Source: Bacillota bacterium (GTDB lineage Bacteria > Bacillota > Clostridia > Peptostreptococcales > Anaerovoracaceae). From it: a DNA stretch of 22,346 nt. Shown piece by piece: positions 1 through 7,634 of the stretch. The translations under genes and the position numbers were made by a program. The stretch is from contig JAEZLP010000019.1 in assembly GCA_023415235.1 (NCBI GenBank), positions 1 to 22,346 of the forward strand. Direction: 5' to 3'. The notes under the pieces were generated by a model that searched no databases, was not told the origin of the DNA, and was given only the letters and a program-made list of their open reading frames with translations. Positions within the stretch are counted from its first letter, which is position 1; each line of letters starts with the position of its first letter.

Positions 1-1
1 T

Positions 2-100
2 TGCTTCGGATTCAACATCAACAAGCTTCATTCCAAGACGAAGGCTAACAAGCGGGGATTCAAGCTATACAAGGAAGAAATGTTGAAAAAAACTGCTTAA
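2..100 (+). CDS. transposase, C-terminal fragment (cut by window edge)
   Basis: An open frame enters from the left edge and ends with TAA at 98-100, giving 32 residues. It begins CFGFNINKLHSKTKANKRGF and ends in a basic tail. The FGFNINKLH segment followed by a basic stretch resembles the C-terminus of IS1182-type (DDE) transposases. No catalytic residues are visible because the upstream part is missing, so activity cannot be judged. It is followed by a hairpin terminator and a terminal-repeat-like sequence, which supports the call. Confidence 0.55.
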   Translation, partial: CFGFNINKLHSKTKANKRGFKLYKEEMLKKTA

Positions 101-148
101 CAAACCCAGAAAATCTCCTATACCCTAATTTTGTGCTGCCCAAAATTC

Positions 149-216
149 AAAATCCGCACTCCTAACTGATTTAGCTAATGATTGAGCTATGAGTTAGAAT
201 GCGGATTTTTTCATTT
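149..216 (+). terminator. hairpin terminator after the transposase
   Basis: An imperfect inverted repeat pairs AATCCGCA (151-158) with TGCGGATT (200-207). The pairing continues inward through CTAACT/AGTTAG with small bulges. On the plus strand the stem is followed directly by a T-rich tract (206-218). This fits Rho-independent termination of the transposase transcript. Confidence 0.7.
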
Positions 217-217
217 T

Positions 218-244
218 TCATGGAGAGAGGCCATCTCTCCATGA
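218..244. repeat. perfect 11-bp inverted repeat inside the IS end
   Basis: TCATGGAGAGA (218-228) and TCTCTCCATGA (234-244) are exact reverse complements separated by five bases. There is no T-run after either arm, so it is not a typical terminator. Subterminal hairpins near IS ends can bind transposase or block read-through from outside; which applies here is not shown by the sequence. Confidence 0.65.
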
Positions 245-310
245 TTTATTCAATCATTTTGAGACAGCCTCGTCTTGGTATCCTTATTATCGATATAATC
301 CTTATTATAC

Positions 311-1174
311 TTATCCTTTGACGCTTCCCAGTGCAATGCCTCTTATGATGAACTTGGACAACAGGAGATATACGATGATGATCGGTACGATGGCGATGGT
401 GATAAGCATATAGACCTGCCCCATATCAAACTTCAGGAAATCCGCATTTCTCAATTGAGCGATCAGAAGCGGCACTGTTTTGTTATCCGTGGATTTTAAG
501 ATCAGAGACGGTATGAAGTAACAGTTCCACGAGTTGACAAAGCAAAAGATACCCTGAACGGCTAAGGCCGGCTTCATAATCGGAAGCACAATGCGGTTGA
601 AGGTGCGGAATTCGTTGGAGCCGTCGATTCTTGCCGCTTCCACGATGGCAAGGGGCAGCATGGCTTCCATGTACTGCTTCATAAAGAAAAACACGATGGG
701 TGAAGCTACCGATGGAACGATCAGCGGAATAAAGGTGTCGATCAGATGGAAGTCACCCATGAGTCTTACAAATCCGAGAGCGGTTACCTGAGTCGGCACC
801 ATCATGATCATCATGATGAAAGTGAACGCCACCCGCTTGAAACGGAAATCGTACGCGTGGATCGCGTAAGCGGTCAATGCCGAGAAATAGGTGGCCACAG
901 CTGCCGTGCAGCCGGATATGAAGAGGCTGTTGAAGATTGCCTTTACCACCGGCAAGTTGTCGTTCGCAAGAAGATTGTTCAGGTTATAGAAAAAGGAACT
1001 TCCCGGCAGAAATGAAAACCCCTTTTGAATGTCGGGATGCGAACGGGTGGAATTGATAATGAGCACATAGAAGGAAAACAGGCACATCAGCGAAATCAGG
1101 ATCAGCACGATATAGCATACGGTTCTGGTCAGCCTGAGCTTCATTCTTGCGGCCTCCGACATGCTTTTATTCAT
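311..1174 (-). CDS. ABC sugar transporter permease, MalG/AraQ type
   Basis: This is one of two membrane subunits of a carbohydrate ABC importer. The 287-residue protein has about six hydrophobic segments. It carries the cytoplasmic EAA loop (EAARIDGSNEFRTF at about 179-192, followed by LPIMKP), where the ATPase docks. Length and the short N-terminus fit the MalG-like partner. The start overlaps the stop of the upstream permease by eight bases (ATGAATAA) and follows a GGGAGGAG ribosome binding site. The two permeases are therefore translationally coupled. It is the last gene of a lacI / binding protein / permease / permease series. No ATPase gene follows; IS DNA begins 40 bp downstream. The substrate is inferred from the divergent GH94 and GH1 genes as a beta-glucoside such as cellobiose. 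Confidence 0.92.
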   Translation of the reverse strand: MNKSMSEAARMKLRLTRTVCYIVLILISLMCLFSFYVLIINSTRSHPDIQKGFSFLPGSSFFYNLNNLLANDNLPVVKAIFNSLFISGCTAAVATYFSALTAYAIHAYDFRFKRVAFTFIMMIMMVPTQVTALGFVRLMGDFHLIDTFIPLIVPSVASPIVFFFMKQYMEAMLPLAIVEAARIDGSNEFRTFNRIVLPIMKPALAVQGIFCFVNSWNCYFIPSLILKSTDNKTVPLLIAQLRNADFLKFDMGQVYMLITIAIVPIIIVYLLLSKFIIRGIALGSVKG

Positions 1175-2186
1175 TGACGGCTCCTCCCTTCTTCATATTG
1201 ATTTCTTTCTGCAGCCTTCGTTCCTCCCTCAGCCGCTTCTGTTCTCTCCTGTCCGCTCGCTGTTCATGGGTCAGCGTATCGTATACGAGGAAGCTCAGAG
1301 CGCCGCTTATGATGAGCAGGATCACGCTCAGCGCGCCGCCGAGACCGTAGTTCTTGCTGTACATATGGTTGTTCAACAGCATGATCAAGGTGGTGCTGGT
1401 TCTGTCCGGATTTCCCCCTCCGTTGGTCAGGATCTGGGGAACGTCGAACAATTGGAGACCTCCGATGAGGGAGGTAATCAGCACGTATACGAAGATGGGC
1501 TTCAGCAGAGGCATGGTAATCATCCAGAAAAGCTGTGCAGGCTTTGCTCCGTCAATTTCCGCCGCCTCGATCAGCGACGAATCGATGCCCATGATGCCGG
1601 CCATCAGAAGAATTGTGGTGTTGCCGAACCATAGGAGAAAATTCATTGCTATGACCAGGCCCCGGGTTCCTGCCACCTCGGACAGAAAGCGGTAAGGCGT
1701 ATCGATCACGCCAAGGGTTAGAAGAATGTCGTTCATGGGCCCCGCATCGGAGAAAAGGACGAAGAAGAGCAGCGCAAATGCGGATGCCATGATAAGATTG
1801 GGCAGATAAATGATGGTTTTAAAAACCCCCGTTGCATGAAGACGCAGACGCAGATTGGTAAACCAGCTTGCCAGAAGCAGGGAGATAAGAATCTGCGGAA
1901 TAAACCCGAGAATCCAGATCAGCATAGTGTTGCCGAAGTATTTCCCCAGGTCTCCCTCAAAAAGCTTTCCGTAGTTGTCAAACCCCACAAAATTCGGACC
2001 GATTTGAGTTAATCCCGACATATAGTTCTCGAAGAAACTGTTGTAGAGTACGGAAATGAGGGGTATCAGAGAAAAGATTATGTACACGAGGAAAAATGGT
2101 ATCAAAAAGATATATCCCCATTTCGAATAGCTGACGGATCCGGTCTTTTTACGTCTGACTGCCGCCTGGTTGTGAACGGTACTCAT
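1167..2186 (-). CDS. ABC sugar transporter permease, MalF/UgpA type
   Basis: This is the partner membrane subunit of the same importer. The 339 residues include a basic N-terminus, about six membrane segments from about residue 23 to 302, and the EAA loop EAAEIDGAKPAQLFW at about 207-221 followed by MPLLKP. GAGGTG, six bases before the ATG, serves as ribosome binding site. The odd part is the C-terminus: after the last membrane segment there are about 37 residues (303-339) that are almost entirely charged, rich in Arg, Glu, Gln and Lys, and probably a cytoplasmic helix. Most family members end soon after the last membrane segment. The gene overlaps the next permease by eight bases and follows the binding-protein gene after a 119-bp gap holding a stem-loop. 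Confidence 0.92.
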   Translation of the reverse strand: MSTVHNQAAVRRKKTGSVSYSKWGYIFLIPFFLVYIIFSLIPLISVLYNSFFENYMSGLTQIGPNFVGFDNYGKLFEGDLGKYFGNTMLIWILGFIPQILISLLLASWFTNLRLRLHATGVFKTIIYLPNLIMASAFALLFFVLFSDAGPMNDILLTLGVIDTPYRFLSEVAGTRGLVIAMNFLLWFGNTTILLMAGIMGIDSSLIEAAEIDGAKPAQLFWMITMPLLKPIFVYVLITSLIGGLQLFDVPQILTNGGGNPDRTSTTLIMLLNNHMYSKNYGLGGALSVILLIISGALSFLVYDTLTHEQRADRREQKRLREERRLQKEINMKKGGAVNE

Positions 2187-2203
2187 TTTTTCACCTCAAT
2201 CGT

Positions 2204-2244
2204 TAAAACGCAGGACAAGGCATTTGCATTACCTTATCCTGCGT
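2204..2244 (-). terminator. intra-operon stem-loop, partial terminator or mRNA stabiliser
   Basis: Read on the minus strand, ACGCAGGATAAGG (2244-2232) pairs with CCTTGTCCTGCGT (2220-2208) across an 11-base loop, with one wobble pair. TTTT follows. It sits between the binding-protein gene and the permease genes. In sugar ABC operons such hairpins commonly keep the binding protein mRNA more abundant than the permease mRNA, by partial termination or protection of the 3' end. That role is inferred. Confidence 0.7.
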
Positions 2245-2305
2245 GATCAGTCTTTGCCGCTAGCCTCGCCGCTGCATCGACCGTTCTTGTTCGGAAATTA
2301 CTGAT

Positions 2306-3667
2306 CTATTTCTGCAGTTCAGGATGCTTTTCGATGACTGCGGTGTAGAAGTTTTCAAGAGCCTGTTCCTTGGTGACCTTTCCGTCGAAATAATCCTTGA
2401 AAGCCAGTCGGAACTGCTCAGTCATAGCTTGATCATAGGGAGAGATGTTGCTCATGTCGATCTTCGGTGCGGCTTCCGCAAAGAGGGCGATGTGGTTCTG
2501 ACCGCCGAGGAAGTCCGACTGGAAGTCGCTGTTGGCGAGCTCGTTCATAGCGGTTACGTTGTTGGTATAGTCCTGGGTATCGATGGTGATCTGCTTCATA
2601 GTGGCCGGATCACAGGTCAAAGTATACATGACGTCGCGAACCAGAGCCTTGTTGTCCGTGCCTGCAGCGGCGCAGATCCAGGTTCCGCCCCAGTAGTAGT
2701 TTTCCGGTCCCTGGCAGACTGCCCAGTCGCCGTAGATTCCGTTGCCTACTTCGGCTTTTCCGCCTTCGGATTCAGGCGTTGCAAGGGAGTTGCCGAGCAA
2801 AGTGAAGTTGATTCCCCAAGTAGAGTAGAAGAAACCGAATACCTTTCCGGAAGGCCCCTGATCGGCAGACCATTCGGGAGCCCACAAGGTCGTCTTGTTG
2901 TTGTAGCCTTTATCCGTGTAGAGCTTTGTCTGCTCAACCCAGCGCATGATGTTGTCGTCAATGACGATCTTGTTTCCGTCTACCCAAGGCTTGGAAACGT
3001 TATTGGTAAAGGTTCGGAAGGAATCGTCATAACCGGAAAGCATCTTATAGCCTTTTGCGGCTGCCTTTTCAGCTACCTGGTCAAATTTATCCCAGTTTGC
3101 CAGAGCTTCCTGTACCTTCTCCGGATCATCTGTGCCCAGCACATCCTTGGCGATGGAACGACGATAAGCAAACAAGCCGGGGGTCGCCTGCCATGTGGTA
3201 CCCTTCTGCACGCCGTTGCTGTCCGTTACGATGGCGCGGGTGTACTCATACTGACCGGCAAGATCCGCTTCGGTGAGGCCGATGTCATTGACTACGTCCA
3301 GCGTATAATCGGTGTTGACGTACTTGAGCGCGTAATCGGCTTCAATCAGGAAGATATCGATCTTTTCATCAGCGGCGGCGTTTTCCTGATTAAGCAGGGC
3401 TTCGTCCAGCGCATTCTGGTAGGCATTGTCCTGATTCGGAGTGATAATGAAGTTGACCTTTACTCCATCAGGCACCAGGCCCGGTTTTTCAAAATAATCG
3501 GTAAAACGTGATTTGAATTCCTCATTCCAGCAATAGATGTTAAGGACCTTTCCCTCTTCGCCGGTTTCGTCACCTCCGGTTTCCGCAGTACCGCCGCCAC
3601 AGGCAGCCATTGAAACCAGCAAGGTTAACGTCAACAGCAAAACGAGCGTTTTTTTAAGAGTTTTCAT
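2306..3667 (-). CDS. extracellular sugar-binding lipoprotein of ABC importer
   Basis: This is the solute-binding subunit, anchored outside the membrane by a lipid. The 453-residue protein begins with a basic stretch and a hydrophobic signal, then the lipobox VSMAAC with the lipidated cysteine at residue 23, followed by a Gly/Thr/Glu-rich linker. The rest has the length and aromatic richness of the family 1 sugar-binding proteins (for example YYWGGTWICAA). Its start has an excellent AAGGAGGAGG ribosome binding site. It is transcribed ahead of two permease genes and behind the lacI-type gene. The substrate is not readable from sequence; the neighbouring GH94 and GH1 enzymes argue for cellobiose, laminaribiose or short beta-glucans. 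Confidence 0.9.
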   Translation of the reverse strand: MKTLKKTLVLLLTLTLLVSMAACGGGTAETGGDETGEEGKVLNIYCWNEEFKSRFTDYFEKPGLVPDGVKVNFIITPNQDNAYQNALDEALLNQENAAADEKIDIFLIEADYALKYVNTDYTLDVVNDIGLTEADLAGQYEYTRAIVTDSNGVQKGTTWQATPGLFAYRRSIAKDVLGTDDPEKVQEALANWDKFDQVAEKAAAKGYKMLSGYDDSFRTFTNNVSKPWVDGNKIVIDDNIMRWVEQTKLYTDKGYNNKTTLWAPEWSADQGPSGKVFGFFYSTWGINFTLLGNSLATPESEGGKAEVGNGIYGDWAVCQGPENYYWGGTWICAAAGTDNKALVRDVMYTLTCDPATMKQITIDTQDYTNNVTAMNELANSDFQSDFLGGQNHIALFAEAAPKIDMSNISPYDQAMTEQFRLAFKDYFDGKVTKEQALENFYTAVIEKHPELQK

Positions 3668-3801
3668 AGTAAATCCTCCTCCTTAATTATAGCATGCTTT
3701 ATTTAGGTGGTTAATTACCCAATGATGCTCTGCGTAATGCGGCTTTCCGGTTTTGAACTTCGTCGTTCAAAGTCCTTCTGCCGTTTCGCAGGAGATACGA
3801 T

Positions 3802-4824
3802 TTACGACTCCGTATCAATAATCCGTTTCACCGATTTGCCGGGGAGCAGCCGCCCGTCGATCATGACCTGTTCGGTCACCGCTGCTTTTGGATTTTCTAT
3901 ACTGGCTATGAGGCGATTGGCTGCCTCCCGCCCGATACTGACCGCATCCTGCTGAACGGTGGTCAGCGCTGGCTGTATCACCTGGGAAAGATAGATGCCG
4001 TCAAAGCCGGCCACACTGATATCTTCCGGTATTTTCAGATCCATTTCATCAAGCACATTGCGTCCGCCCATAAAGGAAAAGTCATCCGGGTACATGATGC
4101 AAGTCGGGCGGTCCGCCAGGGAGAGCAGCGCTCTAGTAGCCTCCGCGCTTGATGCGGGATCATGATAAAGGGCGCTTTTTACGTAAGCTTCCGGCACCGA
4201 GATCCCGTGTTCCTGACAGGTGCGGTAAAAGCTTGCGATACGTTTCTGGGTTACCGAGGTATCCTCGCCGTGGATGAATGCGATCTTCCTGTGTCCCTGC
4301 TCCACCAGATAGGTGACCAGATCCCGGACGCACTGTACGTTGTTGGAGAGGATTGCCGTTTTTTCATTGAATACGTGGTCGATTGTGACCACCGGTATTT
4401 CACTCTGAACCAGCTCAATCACATCGGGATCATTGAAGTCCGCGCAGACCACTGCCACGCCGTCGCAGGCCCTATAGCGGCAGTGCTCGAGAAAGCTCAT
4501 CTCAAACTCTCCGATATTATTGCTGATAAAGGTAATGTCGTAGCCGTTTCGTTCTGCCTCCTCCTTGAAGCTGTCAAGGATGGTTGAGAAGTACTCGTGT
4601 GCAAGGCCGCTTTTCGTATTGTCGATATACACGACCCCCAGATTGTTGGTGCGGTTGGTTTTCAGTGCCCGCGCCGCTGCGTTGGGCAGATAGCCCATCT
4701 CCTTGGCAACCTTGCGTATGTGCTGCGCCGTCTTTTTGCCGATGTCGCTTTGCCCGCTCAACGCCTTGCTAACCGTTGCAACCGAGACGCCGCATTTTAT
4801 GGATATATCCTTCATGGAAACCAT
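3802..4824 (-). CDS. LacI-family transcriptional repressor
   Basis: This is a DNA-binding regulator that presumably senses the imported or degraded beta-glucoside. The N-terminal helix-turn-helix is clear: MKDISIKCGVSVATVSKALS at residues 4-23. It is followed by the hinge-helix segment PNAAARALKTNRTNNLGVVY, and then a periplasmic-binding-protein-like effector domain to residue 340. The first ATG is preferred because GGAGGG lies seven bases upstream; a second Met occurs at residue 4. The gene diverges from the GH94 gene, with a 346-bp region between them that has a good promoter in each direction and two matching operator candidates. The binding-protein gene begins 134 bp downstream on the same strand. 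Repression of the phosphorylase/glucosidase operon and autoregulation are inferred. Confidence 0.93.
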   Translation of the reverse strand: MVSMKDISIKCGVSVATVSKALSGQSDIGKKTAQHIRKVAKEMGYLPNAAARALKTNRTNNLGVVYIDNTKSGLAHEYFSTILDSFKEEAERNGYDITFISNNIGEFEMSFLEHCRYRACDGVAVVCADFNDPDVIELVQSEIPVVTIDHVFNEKTAILSNNVQCVRDLVTYLVEQGHRKIAFIHGEDTSVTQKRIASFYRTCQEHGISVPEAYVKSALYHDPASSAEATRALLSLADRPTCIMYPDDFSFMGGRNVLDEMDLKIPEDISVAGFDGIYLSQVIQPALTTVQQDAVSIGREAANRLIASIENPKAAVTEQVMIDGRLLPGKSVKRIIDTES

Positions 4825-4856
4825 AGGCGATCCCTCCGTGTCTATTATTGAATTCT

Positions 4857-4885
4857 ATTATAGCCTATGGAACGGAAAAGGACAA
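4857..4885 (-). promoter_or_regulatory. promoter of the lacI-type gene
   Basis: On the minus strand TTGTCC (4885-4880) and TATAAT (4862-4857) are separated by exactly 17 bases. The -10 box is a perfect match, and the start codon follows 32 bases later with a normal ribosome binding site. Operator candidate A lies just upstream of the -35 box. Confidence 0.7.
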
Positions 4886-4891
4886 GTTTTA

Positions 4892-4910
4892 CTTAATCGT
4901 TTTCGTAAAT
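4892..4910. promoter_or_regulatory. operator candidate A (LacI-type site)
   Basis: Read on the minus strand this is ATTTACGAAAACGATTAAG. It matches candidate B at 5051-5069 in 17 of 19 positions, in inverted orientation. The CG-N4-CG core and flanking A/T resemble sites bound by LacI-family proteins. It lies next to the -35 box of the lacI-type promoter, so it could mediate autoregulation or looping with site B. It does not form a perfect palindrome. Confidence 0.6.
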
Positions 4911-4944
4911 TGAGTATATCGCATTGCCGGAAAAAATGCAACCC

Positions 4945-4965
4945 CCAATTTTCAAAAAAAATTGG
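4945..4965. repeat. A/T-rich inverted repeat in the divergent region
   Basis: CCAATTTT (4945-4952) and AAAATTGG (4958-4965) are exact complements around a five-base loop. It lies between the two divergent promoters. It may be part of a terminator-like or bent-DNA element. No specific role is visible. Confidence 0.4.
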
Positions 4966-5017
4966 AACATTCGATCAAGTTTACTAAAATTAATTGCTAA
5001 AAATATAGAAAAAACAC

Positions 5018-5046
5018 TTGAGTTTTTCAAACTTCTAGGGTACAAT
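5018..5046 (+). promoter_or_regulatory. promoter of the GH94-GH1 operon
   Basis: TTGAGT (5018-5023) and TACAAT (5041-5046) are 17 bases apart, a good housekeeping-sigma promoter. Transcription would start near 5053, inside operator candidate B. This leaves a leader of about 118 bases before the GH94 start, in which I see no riboswitch. Confidence 0.75.
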
Positions 5047-5050
5047 AACT

Positions 5051-5069
5051 ATTAACGTAAACGATTAAG
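5051..5069. promoter_or_regulatory. operator candidate B, overlapping the GH94 transcription start
   Basis: ATTAACGTAAACGATTAAG begins five bases after the -10 box, the classic position for steric repression. It matches candidate A in 17 of 19 positions. A wider dyad, TTAACGT (5052-5058) and ACGTTAA (5072-5078), is centred on the same place. The divergent LacI-type protein is the obvious binder. A CcpA-like catabolite protein is the alternative, since the core resembles a weak cre site. Confidence 0.65.
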
Positions 5070-5170
5070 AAACGTTAAAATCAAGGTTTCGAGGCAATTT
5101 TCAGCCCCGGGAGACTTAAATTGTGCAAAAAGCGCCATAATAGCGTATATATAAAAGGAGTAAAAGTAAA

Positions 5171-7591
5171 ATGCAGTACGGATATTTTGACGATGAAAAC
5201 CGGGAATATGTCATCACAACTCCGCAAACACCGCTTCCCTGGATCAATTACCTGGGCTGTGAGGATTTCCACAGCCTCATTTCCAATACGGGAGGAGGCT
5301 ATGCGTTTTACAAGGACGCAAAGCTCAGAAGGCTGACTCGCTACCGGTACAACTCGGTTCCGGCTGATTTTGGCAGCCGCTTCTTTTACATAATCGATGG
5401 CTCAGACGTCTGGAGTCCCGGCTATCTGCCGGCAAAAAAACCTCTTGAAAGCTACCGCTGCAGACACGGGCTCGGCTATACGGCGATTGAGAGCGAAAAA
5501 AATGGAATCCGATGTGATATGACTTTTTTCGTACCCATCGGATCCCACTGTGAACTGAATTATATGAAGCTTTCCAACCACGGAACGGAAGAAAAGCGCA
5601 TCACAGTCCATAGCGCGGTAGAGTGGTGCCTCTGGAATGCGGTGGATGACGCGCAGAATTTCCAGCGCAACCTGTCCATCGGCGAGGTGGAACAGGAAGG
5701 CAGCACACTGTATCATAAGACCGAATACCGGGAACGGCGCAGCCATTACGCCTTCTTTCATGTCAATGCGGAGCTCAAGGGCTTTGATACCGACCGGGAT
5801 GATTTTCTGGGACCCATGGGGGACTGGACCCTGCCCAGGGCAGTCAGGGAAAACGGAAACCGCGGCAGTATGGCCAGCGGCTGGGCGCCCATAGCCGCCA
5901 ACTCGGTGGAGCTTATGCTTGGGCCGGGGGAGACGAAGACGCTGATCTATATTCTGGGCTACGTGGAAAATGAGCCTGACCAAAAGTGGGAAGGAAAGGA
6001 CCGTATCAATAAGACAAAAGCAAGAGAGATGATCTCCGTATTTTCCTCCGAGGATGCAGTGTTGGAAGCCATGAACCAATTGAGAGCATACTGGACCGGG
6101 CTCCTTGACTGTTTTTCTTTGCAGAGCGGGGAAAAGGAGCTCGACCGCATGATGAACATCTGGCATCCCTATCAGTGCATGATTACATTTTTAATGAGCC
6201 GCAGCGCCAGCTACTTCGAAAGCGGTACGGGAAGGGGCATGGGATTCCGGGACAGCTGTCAGGATCTCCTGGGCTTTGTCCACCTGGTCCCTGGGGCTGC
6301 CAGGCAGCGAATCCTGGATATTGCAGCGATACAATTCGAGGACGGAAGCACCTATCACCAGTATCAGCCTCTTACCAAACGGGGCAACGCAGATATTGGC
6401 AGCGGTTTTAACGATGATCCCCTCTGGCTGGTAGCCTGCACCGCAGCTTACATACGCGAAACCGGAGACAGCTCCATTCTGGAGGAGCCGGTTCCCTTTG
6501 ACAATGTTCCTGGCAGCGAGCGCCCACTCTTCGAGCATCTTCGCCGAAGCATCGGATATATCCTGGAACATCTCGGACCTCACGGGCTGCCGTTGATCGG
6601 CAGAGCGGACTGGAACGACTGCCTGAATCTGAATTGCTTTTCCAAAGAACCGGGGGAGAGCTTTCAGACCTGTGCGAATTTTGAAAGCGGAAAGGCGGAG
6701 AGCGTTCTGATCGCAGCGATGGCAGTGCTTTACGGAAGGGAGTTTGCTGAATTGTGCCGCAGATATGGAGACCCCGCAGAGGGACAGGAGGTTCTTAAGG
6801 CAGTTTCAAGAATAGAACAGGCGGTGCTGGAGCATGGATGGGACGGTAAATGGTTCCTGCGGGCTTACGACGCCTACTCCCGACCCATAGGAAGCAGCAG
6901 ATGCGAGGAAGGGCAAATCTTTATCGAACCTCAGGGCTTCTGCACTATGGCTGGAATCGGGATCAAAGAAGGCTATGCCGCCATGGCCCTGAATAGCGTA
7001 AAAGAACGGCTGGTCGGAGAGCATGGAATTCAGCTGCTCAATCCGTGTTATACCGTATATCGTGAGGAATTGGGAGAGATTACAAGCTATCCACCGGGTT
7101 ACAAGGAAAATGGCGGAATCTTCTGCCACAGCAATCCCTGGATCAGCATCGCCTATACAATGCTGGGAGACGGAAATTCGGCCTTTGAAGCCTATTGTTT
7201 GATCTGTCCTGCCTATACGGAGCATAAGAGCGAGATACACCGCACCGAGCCTTACGTATATAGTCAGATGATTGCGGGAAGGGAGACTCCGCGCAGCGGA
7301 GAAGCAAAGAACAGTTGGCTTACCGGGACTTCATCCTGGGCATATGTGAACATCAGCCAGTATATTTTGGGTATCAGGGCCCACTATGACGGTCTTGAGA
7401 TCAATCCCTGCCTGCCTGACGGAATCAATGAATTCAAGGCGGAGCGCACCTTCCGCGGCGCCCGCTTCCTGATCCACGTCCGGCGGACCGGAGGAAAAAA
7501 GCGGAGGGTCTTTGTAAACGGGGCGTTGCAGGAGGATTCCATCATTCGCGTTGGGAAAAACAAGGAACTCCGTGTGGAGGTTGAAATATAG
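5171..7591 (+). CDS. cellobiose phosphorylase-like enzyme, GH94
   Basis: This enzyme splits a beta-linked glucose disaccharide with phosphate, giving glucose 1-phosphate and glucose in the cytoplasm and saving one ATP. The 806-residue length matches clostridial cellobiose phosphorylases (about 810) and is shorter than cellodextrin phosphorylases (about 980). The N-terminus (FDDENREYVITTPQTPLPWI, later WSPGYLPAKKPLESY) is the family's beta-sandwich. The barrel holds YFESGTGRGMGFRDSCQDLL, YHQYQPLTKRGNADIGSGFN and GRADWNDCLNLN, in which D483 (of WND) is the expected general acid. The start has AAGGAG ten bases upstream. It is first in an operon with the GH1 gene 43 bp downstream. Laminaribiose phosphorylase is a possible alternative; sequence alone does not settle the linkage. 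Confidence 0.9.
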   Translation: MQYGYFDDENREYVITTPQTPLPWINYLGCEDFHSLISNTGGGYAFYKDAKLRRLTRYRYNSVPADFGSRFFYIIDGSDVWSPGYLPAKKPLESYRCRHGLGYTAIESEKNGIRCDMTFFVPIGSHCELNYMKLSNHGTEEKRITVHSAVEWCLWNAVDDAQNFQRNLSIGEVEQEGSTLYHKTEYRERRSHYAFFHVNAELKGFDTDRDDFLGPMGDWTLPRAVRENGNRGSMASGWAPIAANSVELMLGPGETKTLIYILGYVENEPDQKWEGKDRINKTKAREMISVFSSEDAVLEAMNQLRAYWTGLLDCFSLQSGEKELDRMMNIWHPYQCMITFLMSRSASYFESGTGRGMGFRDSCQDLLGFVHLVPGAARQRILDIAAIQFEDGSTYHQYQPLTKRGNADIGSGFNDDPLWLVACTAAYIRETGDSSILEEPVPFDNVPGSERPLFEHLRRSIGYILEHLGPHGLPLIGRADWNDCLNLNCFSKEPGESFQTCANFESGKAESVLIAAMAVLYGREFAELCRRYGDPAEGQEVLKAVSRIEQAVLEHGWDGKWFLRAYDAYSRPIGSSRCEEGQIFIEPQGFCTMAGIGIKEGYAAMALNSVKERLVGEHGIQLLNPCYTVYREELGEITSYPPGYKENGGIFCHSNPWISIAYTMLGDGNSAFEAYCLICPAYTEHKSEIHRTEPYVYSQMIAGRETPRSGEAKNSWLTGTSSWAYVNISQYILGIRAHYDGLEINPCLPDGINEFKAERTFRGARFLIHVRRTGGKKRRVFVNGALQEDSIIRVGKNKELRVEVEI

Positions 7592-7634
7592 CACAGAGCC
7601 GCAATTTTTATCGGGTGGAGATGAGGAGACGGTT

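Larger units (their letters stand above)
1..271 (+). mobile_element. 3' end of an insertion sequence (IS1182-like)
   Basis: Three things fit the right-hand end of an IS. There is a transposase C-terminus ending at 100 and a strong hairpin terminator after it. The terminal-repeat-like sequence ATTTTGAGACAGCCTC lies at 256-271; on the other strand it reads GAGGCTGTCTCAAAAT, which is how I remember the ends of many IS1182-family elements. The left end lies outside the window, so neither the matching repeat nor a target duplication can be checked. The boundary sits 40 bp beyond the stop codon of the ABC permease. The element therefore inserted directly downstream of the sugar transport operon. 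The family assignment is from memory of motif and protein style. Confidence 0.6.

Noticed and set aside
2324..3511. Long open frame (395 codons) opposite the sugar-binding protein gene
   Set aside because: It lies wholly antisense to a clear lipoprotein gene with signal peptide and ribosome binding site, and its translation resembles no family. It is a by-product of codon composition.
3685..3690. TATAAT just upstream of the sugar-binding protein gene as a promoter
   Set aside because: Transcription would start inside the ribosome binding site, and the -35 match is weak. Read-through from the lacI promoter is at least as likely, so I do not list it as a promoter.
5402..6166. 254-codon open frame on the minus strand inside the GH94 gene
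   Set aside because: The GH94 frame matches its family along the full length; the antisense frame has no ribosome binding site or recognisable domain.
7551..7634. Upstream ATG start for the beta-glucosidase
   Set aside because: It would overlap the GH94 gene by 41 bases and add 28 residues not seen in GH1 proteins. The ATG at 7635 has GAGGAG at ideal spacing.
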